Origin: Ardenticatenaceae bacterium
Lineage (GTDB): Bacteria; Chloroflexota; Anaerolineae; Promineifilales; Promineifilaceae
DNA length: 64,000 nt
Direction: 5' to 3'
Assembly: GCA_020634315.1 (NCBI GenBank)
Contig: JACKBV010000001.1
Span: 124,001-188,000, forward strand
In this document: piece after piece, positions 27,613 through 37,400 of the stretch
How positions within the stretch are numbered: position 1 is the first letter of the stretch
Layout: the number at the start of each line of letters is the position of its first letter
The notes under the pieces: generated by a model
Seen by the model: the letters and a program-made list of their open reading frames with translations, nothing else
What the model was told of the DNA's origin: nothing
Databases searched by the model: none
Translations under genes and position numbers: made by a program

Positions 27613-30600
27613 TTACTGAAACTTGCGCGTAATGGCATTTAGCTTATCGAGCAGCATAGCGGCCATTTCATCCTCAGCCAACTCGTCCAATTCGGCAACG
27701 GCCGTTTCTTCTATCGTTTCCTGTTCAGGAGCAGGTTGCGCTTCATCGGCTGCAACGAGCTTTTCCACAACCTCATGCAGCAAATAATCGGCCAATTCTT
27801 TCACCGTTGGGTATTCAAACAACAACGTCGCTGGCAACACCTGGCCCACGCTGCTGCCCAGTTTGTTGCGCAGCTCAACGGCCATCAAGGAATCCAGCCC
27901 CAACTCTTGCAGCGGTTGTTGGGCATTAATTCGCTGTGGCGAGTCCAGGCCCAATACCTGTGCCGCTTGCTGCCGCACATGATTGCTGATCACCGAGAGG
28001 CGCTTGTTGGCGGGAACGGCCGTTAACGCTTGCAGCAATTCTGGCCCGGAAACGGCCGTTTCCGCAGCCACCACCTGTGCTCCCGTTGCGCGTGCCCGTT
28101 CCTCCGTCGCGCGAACCTCACGCGCCAACTCGCGGAACAAAGAAGGCTCCTCGCCCGGCGCAAACGCGCCCAACACCTGCGGCCAATCCGCCGGAATCAC
28201 GCCAACCTGCGCCCGATTTGCCGCCAGAATACGCGCCAACGCCGCCAACCCTTCCGTTGGCGAGAACGTCGCCACGCCGCGCTCCGTCGCCAGATTGCGG
28301 TCTGCCGCTGCACCAATGTCTGCCCAGGCACCCCAATTAATGCTGATCCCCGGCAAACCTTGCGCCCGCCGCGCATACACCAGCGTATCCATAAACGCAT
28401 TTGCCGCCGCATGATTGCCCTGCCCTGGCGCACCCAGCAGCGATACACCCGTAGAAAACAGCACAAACTGTTCCAAGGGCAAATCACGCGTCAACGTGTG
28501 CAGCAGCCACGATCCCATCACCTTTGCCGCCATCACCGTGCGGAAGCGATCCCAGTTTTGTTGCAGCAGCACGCCATCATCCAACGCGCCGGCCGAATGA
28601 ATCACACCCACCAGCGGCGGCATCGTTGCCGCCACCTCCGCCAACACCCGGCGCACATCTGCCTCTTGCGAAACGTCGCCTTGCACCACCAAAATTTGTG
28701 CGCCAGCCGCTTCCATGGTGGCAATCGCCGCCTGTGCCGGGGCGCTTGCGCCGCTGCGTCCCATCAACGCCAGATGACGCGCACCATGCGCCACCATCCA
28801 CTCCGCCACCAAAGGCCCCAATCCGCGCAGGCCACCGGTAATGAGATAAGTCGCGTCATCACGGAAGGCAACAGGCGGCATTGACGGCCAATCGGCGCGT
28901 GTCAGGCGGCGTGCATAACGCTGCCCCGCACGCAAAGCAATCTGATCCTCATGCCCATCGCCATGCCAGATGGCGCTAAACAACGCGTCAACACCGCCAT
29001 CCTGGCCCAAATCAAGACGTGTGCAGCCCAATTCCGGGTGCTCCAGAGCAACGGTATGGCTGAAGCCCCACAATGTCGCCTGCGCGGCATTGGCTGGCAA
29101 ATCATCTGCCGTCGCCTGTGCCTGACGCGTAACCAGCCATAAACGGGGCGGTGTCGCCCCACCGGTCTGCGCCAATGCCTGCACCAGATACAACGCGCCG
29201 CCGACAATGCGCCGCTGGCCTGCCTCCAGGTCTGCGATTGTCAATGGCTCCGCTAGCTGCTCATCCAGCCCCCACAAATAAACCACCTGTCCATAGGTTG
29301 CTGCGGTCAACAATTGCCGGAACTGTCCCGCGTCTGCCGGATTTAAGGTAAAAGAGCCATCGGCAAGCTGCGCGTAAGATGTCCCCGGTCTTGCCAGGGC
29401 AGCTTCTTGCCCACGCGCTTCTAGCTGCGCCGCTAACTGTTCGCCAATGCCGCCCTGGTCTGCCAGGATGAGCCAACGACCAAAGGAGAGTGTTGTCTCT
29501 GGCGCACGCGCCAGCACCACCGCTTGTTGTGCCAAAATGCCGGGAGCATCCGCCTCAGGAACGGCCGTTCCCCCCACAAAACCCATCTCCGCCAACAGCG
29601 CCAGCCATTGCTCATGGCGCAGCAGCGCATAATCAGGGCGCAAATTCGCATCGGTAAACGACCACCACCCTTCTGTCATCCCCACCGTCAAATCGGAGAA
29701 GCGCTGCTTATTCATCGCCTCATACAACACCAGCAAGCCATTTGGCGCGAGCAACTGCTGCACATGGGTCAACGTTTGCCGCAAATCGGGCGTGGCGTGT
29801 ATCACATTGGCCGCCAGCACCAGGTCAAAACTGTGCGCCGCCAACCCTTGCGCCGTTGGTTCGTGGGCGATGTCCACCACCCGGTACTGCACAAAGGGGT
29901 AATCGCGGAATTTTTCTTCCGCCCGCTGCGTAAACAATGGCGAAATATCGGTGAACACATACTCGGCACGGTCAGCGGGCAGCTGCGACAGCACATAAGC
30001 GGTTGTGCCGCCCGTGCCACCGCCAATTTCCAACACGCGCAGCGGCTTATCATCGGGCCAGGCGGCAACGGCCGTTGCCACCGCCTCCCGCACCAACGCA
30101 TTGTAAGTACGCGCAACCGGCGTCTCCTGATACAGCTTTTCCGTATCGGCCAATGAGCCGCCAGGGAAAAGCAGTTGCAGCGGGTCGCCCTGCCCACACA
30201 ACACATTTGCCAGACCGGCAGTACAGCGCTGCGCCAGCTTCAATTCAGTGGCGAACTGCGGGTACGCGGCCAACAGCGCGGCCCATTCTGCCGCCAAATC
30301 CGCTTCTGCCTGGGGCACGCGCAGCACACGCCAGCCGCCATCGGCAGCAGCAAGGAGGCCATCTTCGGCCAACATTTCCAACAGGCGACCAAAGAGGCGG
30401 CGCTGCGTGGGAATGATATGCAGATGGGAAACGGCCGTTTCCACCGTCACCACCTCGCCAACAGCCCATTGCCAGCCCAATGTATGCAGCGCCGCGGCCA
30501 CAGCACGTCCGCCCAAAGCATCCAACTGTGGCAGCATCTCATCATAAAGCGGCATCCCATTGGCCGCGCTCAACGACGCCGTTTGTGCTGCCAACAAGGG

Positions 30601-33600
30601 CGCAATCTGCGTCGGGTCTGGGAAAACAGTCTCCACACCGGGCAGCCGCTGCCAGGAAACTTCATACAACAAATCACGCACACGGTCTGGCAGGGCACGC
30701 AGCAGCTGTTCTGGCCGTGCCCGCTTCAAACGCGCTCCTTCCAGTTCCGCCAACAGCGAACCATCTTCGTGGAACAGGCGAATATCTAGCACAAAAGATT
30801 CGCGCTCCGTTATTGCCGCCAGGTCATCCCCCGCAGCACGCAAGCGCACATGATTGTAAAAGCGCGTGCCAGCTTTGCCGTAAAATGTCAGCCTGTCCAA
30901 CCCCAGCAGCAAGTAAGCGACATCCACTTCGCCAACCAGCGCCGCGCCAATCATATGGAAACACGCATCAAGAAACGCCGGGTGAATGAAACGATACGCC
31001 GCCGCTTCTGCCTGGAGTTCGGGCGGCAGTTGCATCAATCCCAGCGCCGCGCCATCGCGCCGCCAGATTTGCCCAATACCGCGAAAACGGGGGCCAAACA
31101 CCAGCCCCAATTTTGCCAGATTATCGTAACAGGCGTCTGCGGCCATCTCTTCCTGGCATTGTGCCTGTACCGCGCTCAGGGTTTCTGCTTCGGCCAAAAC
31201 GGGCACGGCCGTTTGTGTCTGTAAGCGTCCACTGGCATGAAGCTGCCAACGGCCGTTATCTTCACTGTAAATTTGCCAGGCGGCCGTTTGCCCGTCTCCC
31301 GGCGTCAGCACCAACTGCACCTGCCGCGTCTCATCTGCCGCCAACACAAGCGCTTCATGGATCACCAGATCATCCAGGCGCGGATTGCCGCCGCCCCAGG
31401 CCAATTGCTTAACGGCCGCCAGCGCCATCTCCATGTATGCCGGAGAAGGCAGCACGTACAGCCCATGCAACTGATGGTCTTGCAAAAATGGGAATGCCGC
31501 CACGCTGATCTCATTCTCAAAAATCAGTTCGCGAATGCCTGCCGCCGCCACGCGCCAGCCCAACAACGGGTGCAAGCGCTCCCGCTGGATGGCTGCGCCT
31601 CTGCTTTTTTGCGGCACATCCACCCAATAGCGGCTGCGTTGAAAGGGGTACGTTGGCAGCGTCACTTTGCGACGTGCGTATGGTTTATCAAAGCTGGCCC
31701 AATCGACAGCGACACCGGCTGTATACAACGCGCCCAGCCCATTGAGCATTTGCGCCCATTCATCTTTGCCCTGGCGTAAAGACGGAACGGCCGTTTCCCC
31801 TTCCACATCACTGGCAATCCGCGCCACCATACCCAACAAAGTCGGCTGCGGCCCCGCCTCCAGCAAAATGCGGCAGCCCTGCGCACGCAGCGTCGCCACC
31901 GCATCAGCAAAGCGCACCGGCTGCCGTGCATGTCGCCGCCAATAAGCGGCATTGACATCTTGCCGCCCCAACGCCTTGCCGGTCACATTGGAAATCAGGC
32001 TCATACGCGGCGGGTGATAGGTTAACGTCGCCGCCACCTGCTCAAACTCATCGAGCATTGGCTCTAACAAGGGGGAATGGAACGCGTGCGAGACGACCAA
32101 TGAGCGCGATTTAATGTTTTGCGCTTGCAGGGTGTCGAGAATGGCGGCAACGGCCGTTCCCGCACCCGAAATAACCACATTCGTCGCCCCGTTAACCGCC
32201 GCCAACGACGCCTGCTGCGCATACGGGGCCAGCGCCGCCATCACCGTCGCTTCATCCGCAAAGACAGCCGCCATCGCACCGCCACCCGGCAACGCCTGCA
32301 TCAAACGGCCGCGCGTGGCAATCAGCTGCAAGCCATCTTCCAGGCTGAGAACACCCGCCACCACCGCCGCCACATATTCGCCAACGCTGTGCCCGGTCAC
32401 GGCATCTGGGCGCACACCCCACGACTGCCACAATTCCGCCAGCGCATACTCAATAGCAAACAACGCGGGCTGTGTGTAAGCCGTCTCATTGATCAAGGAC
32501 GGATCACTCGCTGCCAGCCGTTCCCCAAACATCACATCGAGCAGTGGATGTTGCAGATACGGCCGTAACACCTCCTGGCACTTCTCCAACGCCGCGCGAA
32601 ACACCGGCTGCGTCTCATACAACTGCCGCCCCATGCCCACATACTGCGCCCCTTGCCCGGTAAACAAAAAGGCGATTTTCGGGCGACGCGTGCCAACAAA
32701 CACGCCGCTTTGCATGTTCTCCGTCTTTTTCCCGGCCACAAATGCCGCCAACTGCGCTTCCGCGTCTGCCGCATTGGCCGCCGTCAGCGCCAGCCGATGG
32801 CTAAAATGAGAACGTCCCGCATTGGCTGTGTATGCCACATCCGCCAACGCTTTCCGCTCTCCGCCCGCTGCTTTTTGCTCCGATTCATCCCCTCTCTTCA
32901 ATACATTCGCATACGCCTCTGCCAGTTCGCGCAATGCTGTTTCATTCCGCGCCGACAAAGCCAACACGTGCAACGGCCGTTCCCCAACCTGTGCCGCCGC
33001 TTCCTGCGCCAATGGCGCTTCTCCCAGGACAATGTGCGCATTCGTCCCGCTAAAGCCAAACGAACTGACCCCGGCGAAACGGCCGTCTGCCGCTTCCCAT
33101 GTCGTCAACCGCGTCGGCAGCGTCAACGTCGGAAAATCCTCCCAGGGAATCACCGGGCTGCGCTGCTGCAAATGCAAATTAGCCGGAACCGCACCATATT
33201 GCAGCGCCAACACCACCTTCACCAACCCGGCAATGCCCGCCGCCGACTCCAAATGGCCGATGTTGGTCTTCACCGCCCCCAACAGCAAAGGCTTGTCAGC
33301 GCGTACCTGATCAAACACCGCGCCCAACGCCTGCACTTCAATCGGGTCGCCCAACGATGTGCCCGTGCCATGCGTTTCAATGTAACTAACTTGGGCTGCA
33401 TCCACGCCGCCATTAGCCAGGGCGGCACGAATCACCGCTTCTTGCGATGGGCCATTAGGCGCAGTCAGGCCGTTGGAACGGCCGTCCTGGTTAATGGCCG
33501 ATCCGCGAATCACCGCCAATATCGGATCGCCATCCGCCTGCGCATCACTCAGCCGCTTCAAGACGAGCAGCCCGCCGCCCTCGCCGCGCACAAACCCATT

Positions 33601-34398
33601 GGCACGCGCATCAAACGCTTTGCAACGGCCGTCATCGGCCATCATATGCGCCTTCGACAAAGCAATCGTCGTCTCCGGCGTCAAAATCAGATTGACGCCA
33701 CCAGCCAACGCCAGACGGCACTCCTGGCTGCGCAAACTCAACACCGCCTGATGCACCGCCACCAACGACGACGAACAAGCCGTATCCACCGGAAAACTCG
33801 GCCCTTGCAGCCCCAACGTATACGACAGCCGCCCCGATGCCACGCTGTGCGCATTGCCCGACGCCAGATAAGCGTCAATCGCCTCTTGCCCGGCACGCAT
33901 ATTCACTTCGTAATAATCACTGCCAGAAATACCGACAAACACGCCAGTCTGGCTCGCCATCAACTGCTCTGGCGACTGCCCGGCACGCTCCAACGCTTCC
34001 CAGGCCAACTCCAACAGCATCCGCTGCTGCGGATCCATGCCTGCCGCCTCGCGCGGCGCAATGCCAAAAAAGGCGGGATCAAACTGGTCTACATCCTCAA
34101 TAAAACCGCCCCAGCGCGTCGCCATTTTCCCCGGCACATCCGGGTCTGGGTCATAAAAAGCGTCAATGTCCCAACGCTCTGGCGGCACCTCGCTAATGGC
34201 ATCCACGCCATCGCGCAGCAGTTCCCAAAACGCTTCCGGACTGTTAGCCCCGCCAGGAAAGCGGCAGCTCATGCCGATAATGGCAATTGGTTCGCTGCGT
34301 GCCCGCTCTAAATTGTCCAGCCGCGATTGTAATTGCGCGGCCAATAATGCCAGCCGCTTGGGTGGTAATTGACTGATTCTTTCTAAAAACTCTTTCAT
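27613..34398 (-). CDS. Gene F: C-methylating PKS module, KS-AT-DH-CMeT-KR-ACP
   Basis: 2261 residues. Its N-terminal docking segment (LPPKRLALLAAQLQSRLDNLE) is of a different style from those of its neighbours. KS about 37-455 (DTACSSSL). AT about 577-870 (GHSVGEY, HAFH: malonyl). DH about 942-1230 with intact DHQLHGLYVLP and LDACFHM, so probably active. A SAM-dependent C-methyltransferase sits at about 1395-1620 with LEIGGGTGGTT. There is no ER. KR about 1848-2010 carries TGGLRGLGP, an Arg inside the nucleotide-binding loop, and NHAAANAF with His at the position usual for the catalytic Tyr (codon 28411-28413); it also has LDD (B-type mark). ACP is at about 2160. The expected product is an alpha-methyl, alpha,beta-unsaturated unit if the KR works. 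The tail LDELAEDEMAAMLLDKLNAI is a docking helix. Confidence 0.93.
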   Translation of the reverse strand: MKEFLERISQLPPKRLALLAAQLQSRLDNLERARSEPIAIIGMSCRFPGGANSPEAFWELLRDGVDAISEVPPERWDIDAFYDPDPDVPGKMATRWGGFIEDVDQFDPAFFGIAPREAAGMDPQQRMLLELAWEALERAGQSPEQLMASQTGVFVGISGSDYYEVNMRAGQEAIDAYLASGNAHSVASGRLSYTLGLQGPSFPVDTACSSSLVAVHQAVLSLRSQECRLALAGGVNLILTPETTIALSKAHMMADDGRCKAFDARANGFVRGEGGGLLVLKRLSDAQADGDPILAVIRGSAINQDGRSNGLTAPNGPSQEAVIRAALANGGVDAAQVSYIETHGTGTSLGDPIEVQALGAVFDQVRADKPLLLGAVKTNIGHLESAAGIAGLVKVVLALQYGAVPANLHLQQRSPVIPWEDFPTLTLPTRLTTWEAADGRFAGVSSFGFSGTNAHIVLGEAPLAQEAAAQVGERPLHVLALSARNETALRELAEAYANVLKRGDESEQKAAGGERKALADVAYTANAGRSHFSHRLALTAANAADAEAQLAAFVAGKKTENMQSGVFVGTRRPKIAFLFTGQGAQYVGMGRQLYETQPVFRAALEKCQEVLRPYLQHPLLDVMFGERLAASDPSLINETAYTQPALFAIEYALAELWQSWGVRPDAVTGHSVGEYVAAVVAGVLSLEDGLQLIATRGRLMQALPGGGAMAAVFADEATVMAALAPYAQQASLAAVNGATNVVISGAGTAVAAILDTLQAQNIKSRSLVVSHAFHSPLLEPMLDEFEQVAATLTYHPPRMSLISNVTGKALGRQDVNAAYWRRHARQPVRFADAVATLRAQGCRILLEAGPQPTLLGMVARIASDVEGETAVPSLRQGKDEWAQMLNGLGALYTAGVAVDWASFDKPYARRKVTLPTYPFQRSRYWVDVPQKSRGAAIQRERLHPLLGWRVAAAGIRELIFENEISVAAFPFLQDHQLHGLYVLPSPAYMEMALAAVKQLAWGGGNPRLDDLVIHEALVLAADETRQVQLVLTPGDGQTAAWQIYSEDNGRWQLHASGRLQTQTAVPVLAEAETLSAVQAQCQEEMAADACYDNLAKLGLVFGPRFRGIGQIWRRDGAALGLMQLPPELQAEAAAYRFIHPAFLDACFHMIGAALVGEVDVAYLLLGLDRLTFYGKAGTRFYNHVRLRAAGDDLAAITERESFVLDIRLFHEDGSLLAELEGARLKRARPEQLLRALPDRVRDLLYEVSWQRLPGVETVFPDPTQIAPLLAAQTASLSAANGMPLYDEMLPQLDALGGRAVAAALHTLGWQWAVGEVVTVETAVSHLHIIPTQRRLFGRLLEMLAEDGLLAAADGGWRVLRVPQAEADLAAEWAALLAAYPQFATELKLAQRCTAGLANVLCGQGDPLQLLFPGGSLADTEKLYQETPVARTYNALVREAVATAVAAWPDDKPLRVLEIGGGTGGTTAYVLSQLPADRAEYVFTDISPLFTQRAEEKFRDYPFVQYRVVDIAHEPTAQGLAAHSFDLVLAANVIHATPDLRQTLTHVQQLLAPNGLLVLYEAMNKQRFSDLTVGMTEGWWSFTDANLRPDYALLRHEQWLALLAEMGFVGGTAVPEADAPGILAQQAVVLARAPETTLSFGRWLILADQGGIGEQLAAQLEARGQEAALARPGTSYAQLADGSFTLNPADAGQFRQLLTAATYGQVVYLWGLDEQLAEPLTIADLEAGQRRIVGGALYLVQALAQTGGATPPRLWLVTRQAQATADDLPANAAQATLWGFSHTVALEHPELGCTRLDLGQDGGVDALFSAIWHGDGHEDQIALRAGQRYARRLTRADWPSMPPVAFRDDATYLITGGLRGLGPLVAEWMVAHGARHLALMGRSGASAPAQAAIATMEAAGAQILVVQGDVSQEADVRRVLAEVAATMPPLVGVIHSAGALDDGVLLQQNWDRFRTVMAAKVMGSWLLHTLTRDLPLEQFVLFSTGVSLLGAPGQGNHAAANAFMDTLVYARRAQGLPGISINWGAWADIGAAADRNLATERGVATFSPTEGLAALARILAANRAQVGVIPADWPQVLGAFAPGEEPSLFRELAREVRATEERARATGAQVVAAETAVSGPELLQALTAVPANKRLSVISNHVRQQAAQVLGLDSPQRINAQQPLQELGLDSLMAVELRNKLGSSVGQVLPATLLFEYPTVKELADYLLHEVVEKLVAADEAQPAPEQETIEETAVAELDELAEDEMAAMLLDKLNAITRKFQ

Positions 34399-34424
34399 AT
34401 GCGTTCCGCTGTTAGGTTTTTATA

Positions 34425-34468
34425 TATTGCGTATGGCGCATCCGAAGTTCAATACGCCATACGCAATA
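34425..34468. repeat. REP-like palindromic element between genes E and F
   Basis: TATTGCGTATGGCG (34425-34438) and CGCCATACGCAATA (34455-34468) are a perfect 14-bp inverted repeat with a 16-base loop. They are followed by further ACGCAATA words. The element fills most of the 94-base gap and is not followed by a U-tract in either direction, so it looks like a dispersed palindromic repeat rather than a terminator. Confidence 0.6.
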
Positions 34469-34492
34469 CGCAATAACACGCCATCCCTTTCT

Positions 34493-37400
34493 TTACAGAT
34501 CAGCCAACAGCCGATCCACTTCATCATCGGAGAGGTTTTCAATGTCGGCGAGCAGGTCATCCATGTTGGCAACGGCCGTTTCCCCCACCATCTCCACATC
34601 CTCAGCAACGGCCGTTTCCGCCGCCATCTCCAGCTTCAAAATCGTCCCCGCCAGATAATCGGTCAGCGCCGTCGCCGTGGGGTAATCAAACACCAGCGTC
34701 GCCGGTAAATTACGCGCCAGCCCCAGACTTGTCGTCAGCAAATTGCGCAGTTCCACAGCCATCAACGAATCCAGCCCCATGTCACTCAACGGCAGCTGCG
34801 GGTCTACATCCTGCGCCGATTCCAGCCCGACAACCTTCACCACTTGCTCACTGACATGGTTCAGCAGCAGCTCCCAGCGCTGCTGTGCCGGGACATCGGC
34901 CAACTGCTGCAAAATAGACGGCCGTTCCGGAAACGGCCGTTCCGTCTCCACCGTCTCCTCACTTCGCTGCGCCTCAACCCTCGGCATCTCAGCGCCCTTG
35001 CGTTTGGCACCTTCCGCCGCCAAACTCGACAACCACGCCGGAACCTGCGCAAACTGCCGCACATACCGCCCCCAATCCACCGGGAGCACGCCTACCTGCG
35101 CCTTCGTTTGCGCCATCAACTCCATCAAAATCGCCATTCCCTGCTCTGGGGCAATCGTACCCGCGCCCTGCGCCGTCACCCAGGCATCCGCCTGTCGCTC
35201 CGCCGCCGAGCCAATTTGCGACCAGACACCCCAGTTAATGCTCAACGCAGGCAAGCCCTGAGCCTGCCGCGCATGCGCCAGCGCATCCATAAACGCATTT
35301 GCCGCCGCATGATTCCCCTGTCCTGGCGAACCGGTCAGCGCCGATGTCGAGGAGTAAAGCACAAAGAAATCGAGCGGCAAATCACGCGTCAACGTGTGCA
35401 GCAGCCATGCGCCATTTACCTTCGGAGCCATCACACGGGCAAATTTGCCCCACTCCTGCCGCAGCAGCGTGGCATCATCCAACACACCGGCCGAATGAAT
35501 CACACCGCGCAAAGGCGGCATCGTCTCGGCCATTTGCGCCAACACCCGCGCCACATCCGCCGCCTGCGACACATCCGCCTGCAACACAACAATTTGCGCA
35601 CCGGCAGCTTCCATCTCGGCAATGGCCGCTTGCGCCGCCTCACTCGCGCCGCTGCGCCCCAGCAGCGCCAAATGCCGCGCTCCCCGCGCCACCAACTGCC
35701 GCGCCGTCAACAGCCCCAATCCAGCCAACCCGCCCGTAATCAAAACAGAGGCCTGCGAAGAAAAGCGCCAGGAATCCCCCATTCCCCCTCTTCCCTCTTC
35801 CCTCTTCCCTCCACTCTCCTCTCTCTTCTCTCCACCCTCCTCATCCTGCGTGATCACAATCTTGCCAATGTGCCGCGTCTGCGCCATAGTGCGGAAAGCG
35901 TCCGCCGCCTGCGCCAAGGGGAACGTTTGCAGCGGTGAAGGTTGCAGCGTGCCCCCATTGACCAGCGCCATCACTTCCTGAAACACCGGGCTAACGGCAT
36001 CTGGCTGTTCCACCATTCCCGCGGCCAGGTCAATCAGGTGATAATCTGCATCAGGCCGGGCAGCGGCAAACTGCGCCGGTGTCCAGACATCCCGCTTGCC
36101 GATTTCCAGGAAACGGCCGTTCTGCGCCAACACCGCCACCGACTTCGCCACAAACTCCCCGGCCAGCGAATTCAACACCACATCGACACCTGCGCCGCCG
36201 GTCACAGCCATAATCTCATCAGCAAAATCAAGCGTGCGCGAATTAAAAATATGCTGCACACCCATCTGCCGCAGCTTTTCCCATTTGGGCTGGCTGGCCG
36301 TCGCAAACACCTCCGCCCCGGCCAATTGTGCCAACTGCACAGCGGCCATCCCCACACCGCCCGACGCCGCCTGAATCAACACACGGTCGCCCGCTTGCAG
36401 CTTGCCCAACGTGTGCAAGCTGTAATACGCCGTGAAAAAGGCCGTGGGGAAAGTAGCCGCCTCGGCAAAACTGAGGTGCGCCGGTTTCTGCGCCACAAAA
36501 GCAGCGTCGGCCAGCACATAGCTGCCAAAGCTGCCCGCAGCCAAGGCCATCACGGCATCGCCTACGGCAAAATGGGTCACGTTTGCGCCAACGGCCGTTA
36601 CCACGCCGCTGCACTCGCCGCCCAACGGATCCGGGTCATCGCGCATCGCCAGCGCGTTCATCACATCGCGGAAATTCAACCCCGCCGCCAGCACGCGAAT
36701 TTCCACCTGGTCGGGGCCGGGCAACGGCCGTTCCACCGCCGCCAATGTCATCTTATCCAGCACCCCATCCGGCGACTTTTGCAGCCGCACGGCGGGCGCT
36801 TCTGGCTGCGCTTCGCCAGGCTTCAGCAGGCAACGGCTCAACCGCGCCACATAACGCTGTCCATGCCGCGCCGCCACATACGTTTCGGCATCCGGCTGCG
36901 CCAATTCGGCAAACAAAATGGCCGCCTGCGTCGCCGCATCTTGCTGCGGGTCCAAATCCAGGCGCACCGCCGCCAACTCCGGGTGTTCCAAGTGAATGAC
37001 TTTGCTCAGCCCCCAGGTTGGTGCCTGCGCCACCACAGGCACATCTCCCGCCACGACCGGCTGAGCGCCGCGTGTCACCAGCCATAATTTGGCGGGTTCT
37101 GGCAATGTGCCCAACGCCTGAATCAAGGAGACAATGCTGCCCGTGCCCACGCGCTGCCAGGGTTCCAACGATTCTGTGCCCACAGGAGCAGGCAAATCGA
37201 GGTTCCAAAGGTGAACGACGCCGCGCAACGGCCGTTCCCCAGCCTCTGCCAGCCACTGCTTAAACTGCTCCGCATCTGGCACCGTTTGCGGCGTTGGTGC
37301 CGGAATTAACGTGCAACTTTCTCCTTGCGCGGCAAGCTGCGCCGCCGCCGCCTGCCCAATGCCCGCGCTGTCATGCAAGATGAGCCAATGCCCCGCCTGC

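Noticed and set aside
32653..34311. Long open frame of 552 codons on the plus strand, antisense to gene F
   Set aside because: It is the complement of the KS and AT domains; composition is low-complexity and there is no plausible start signal.
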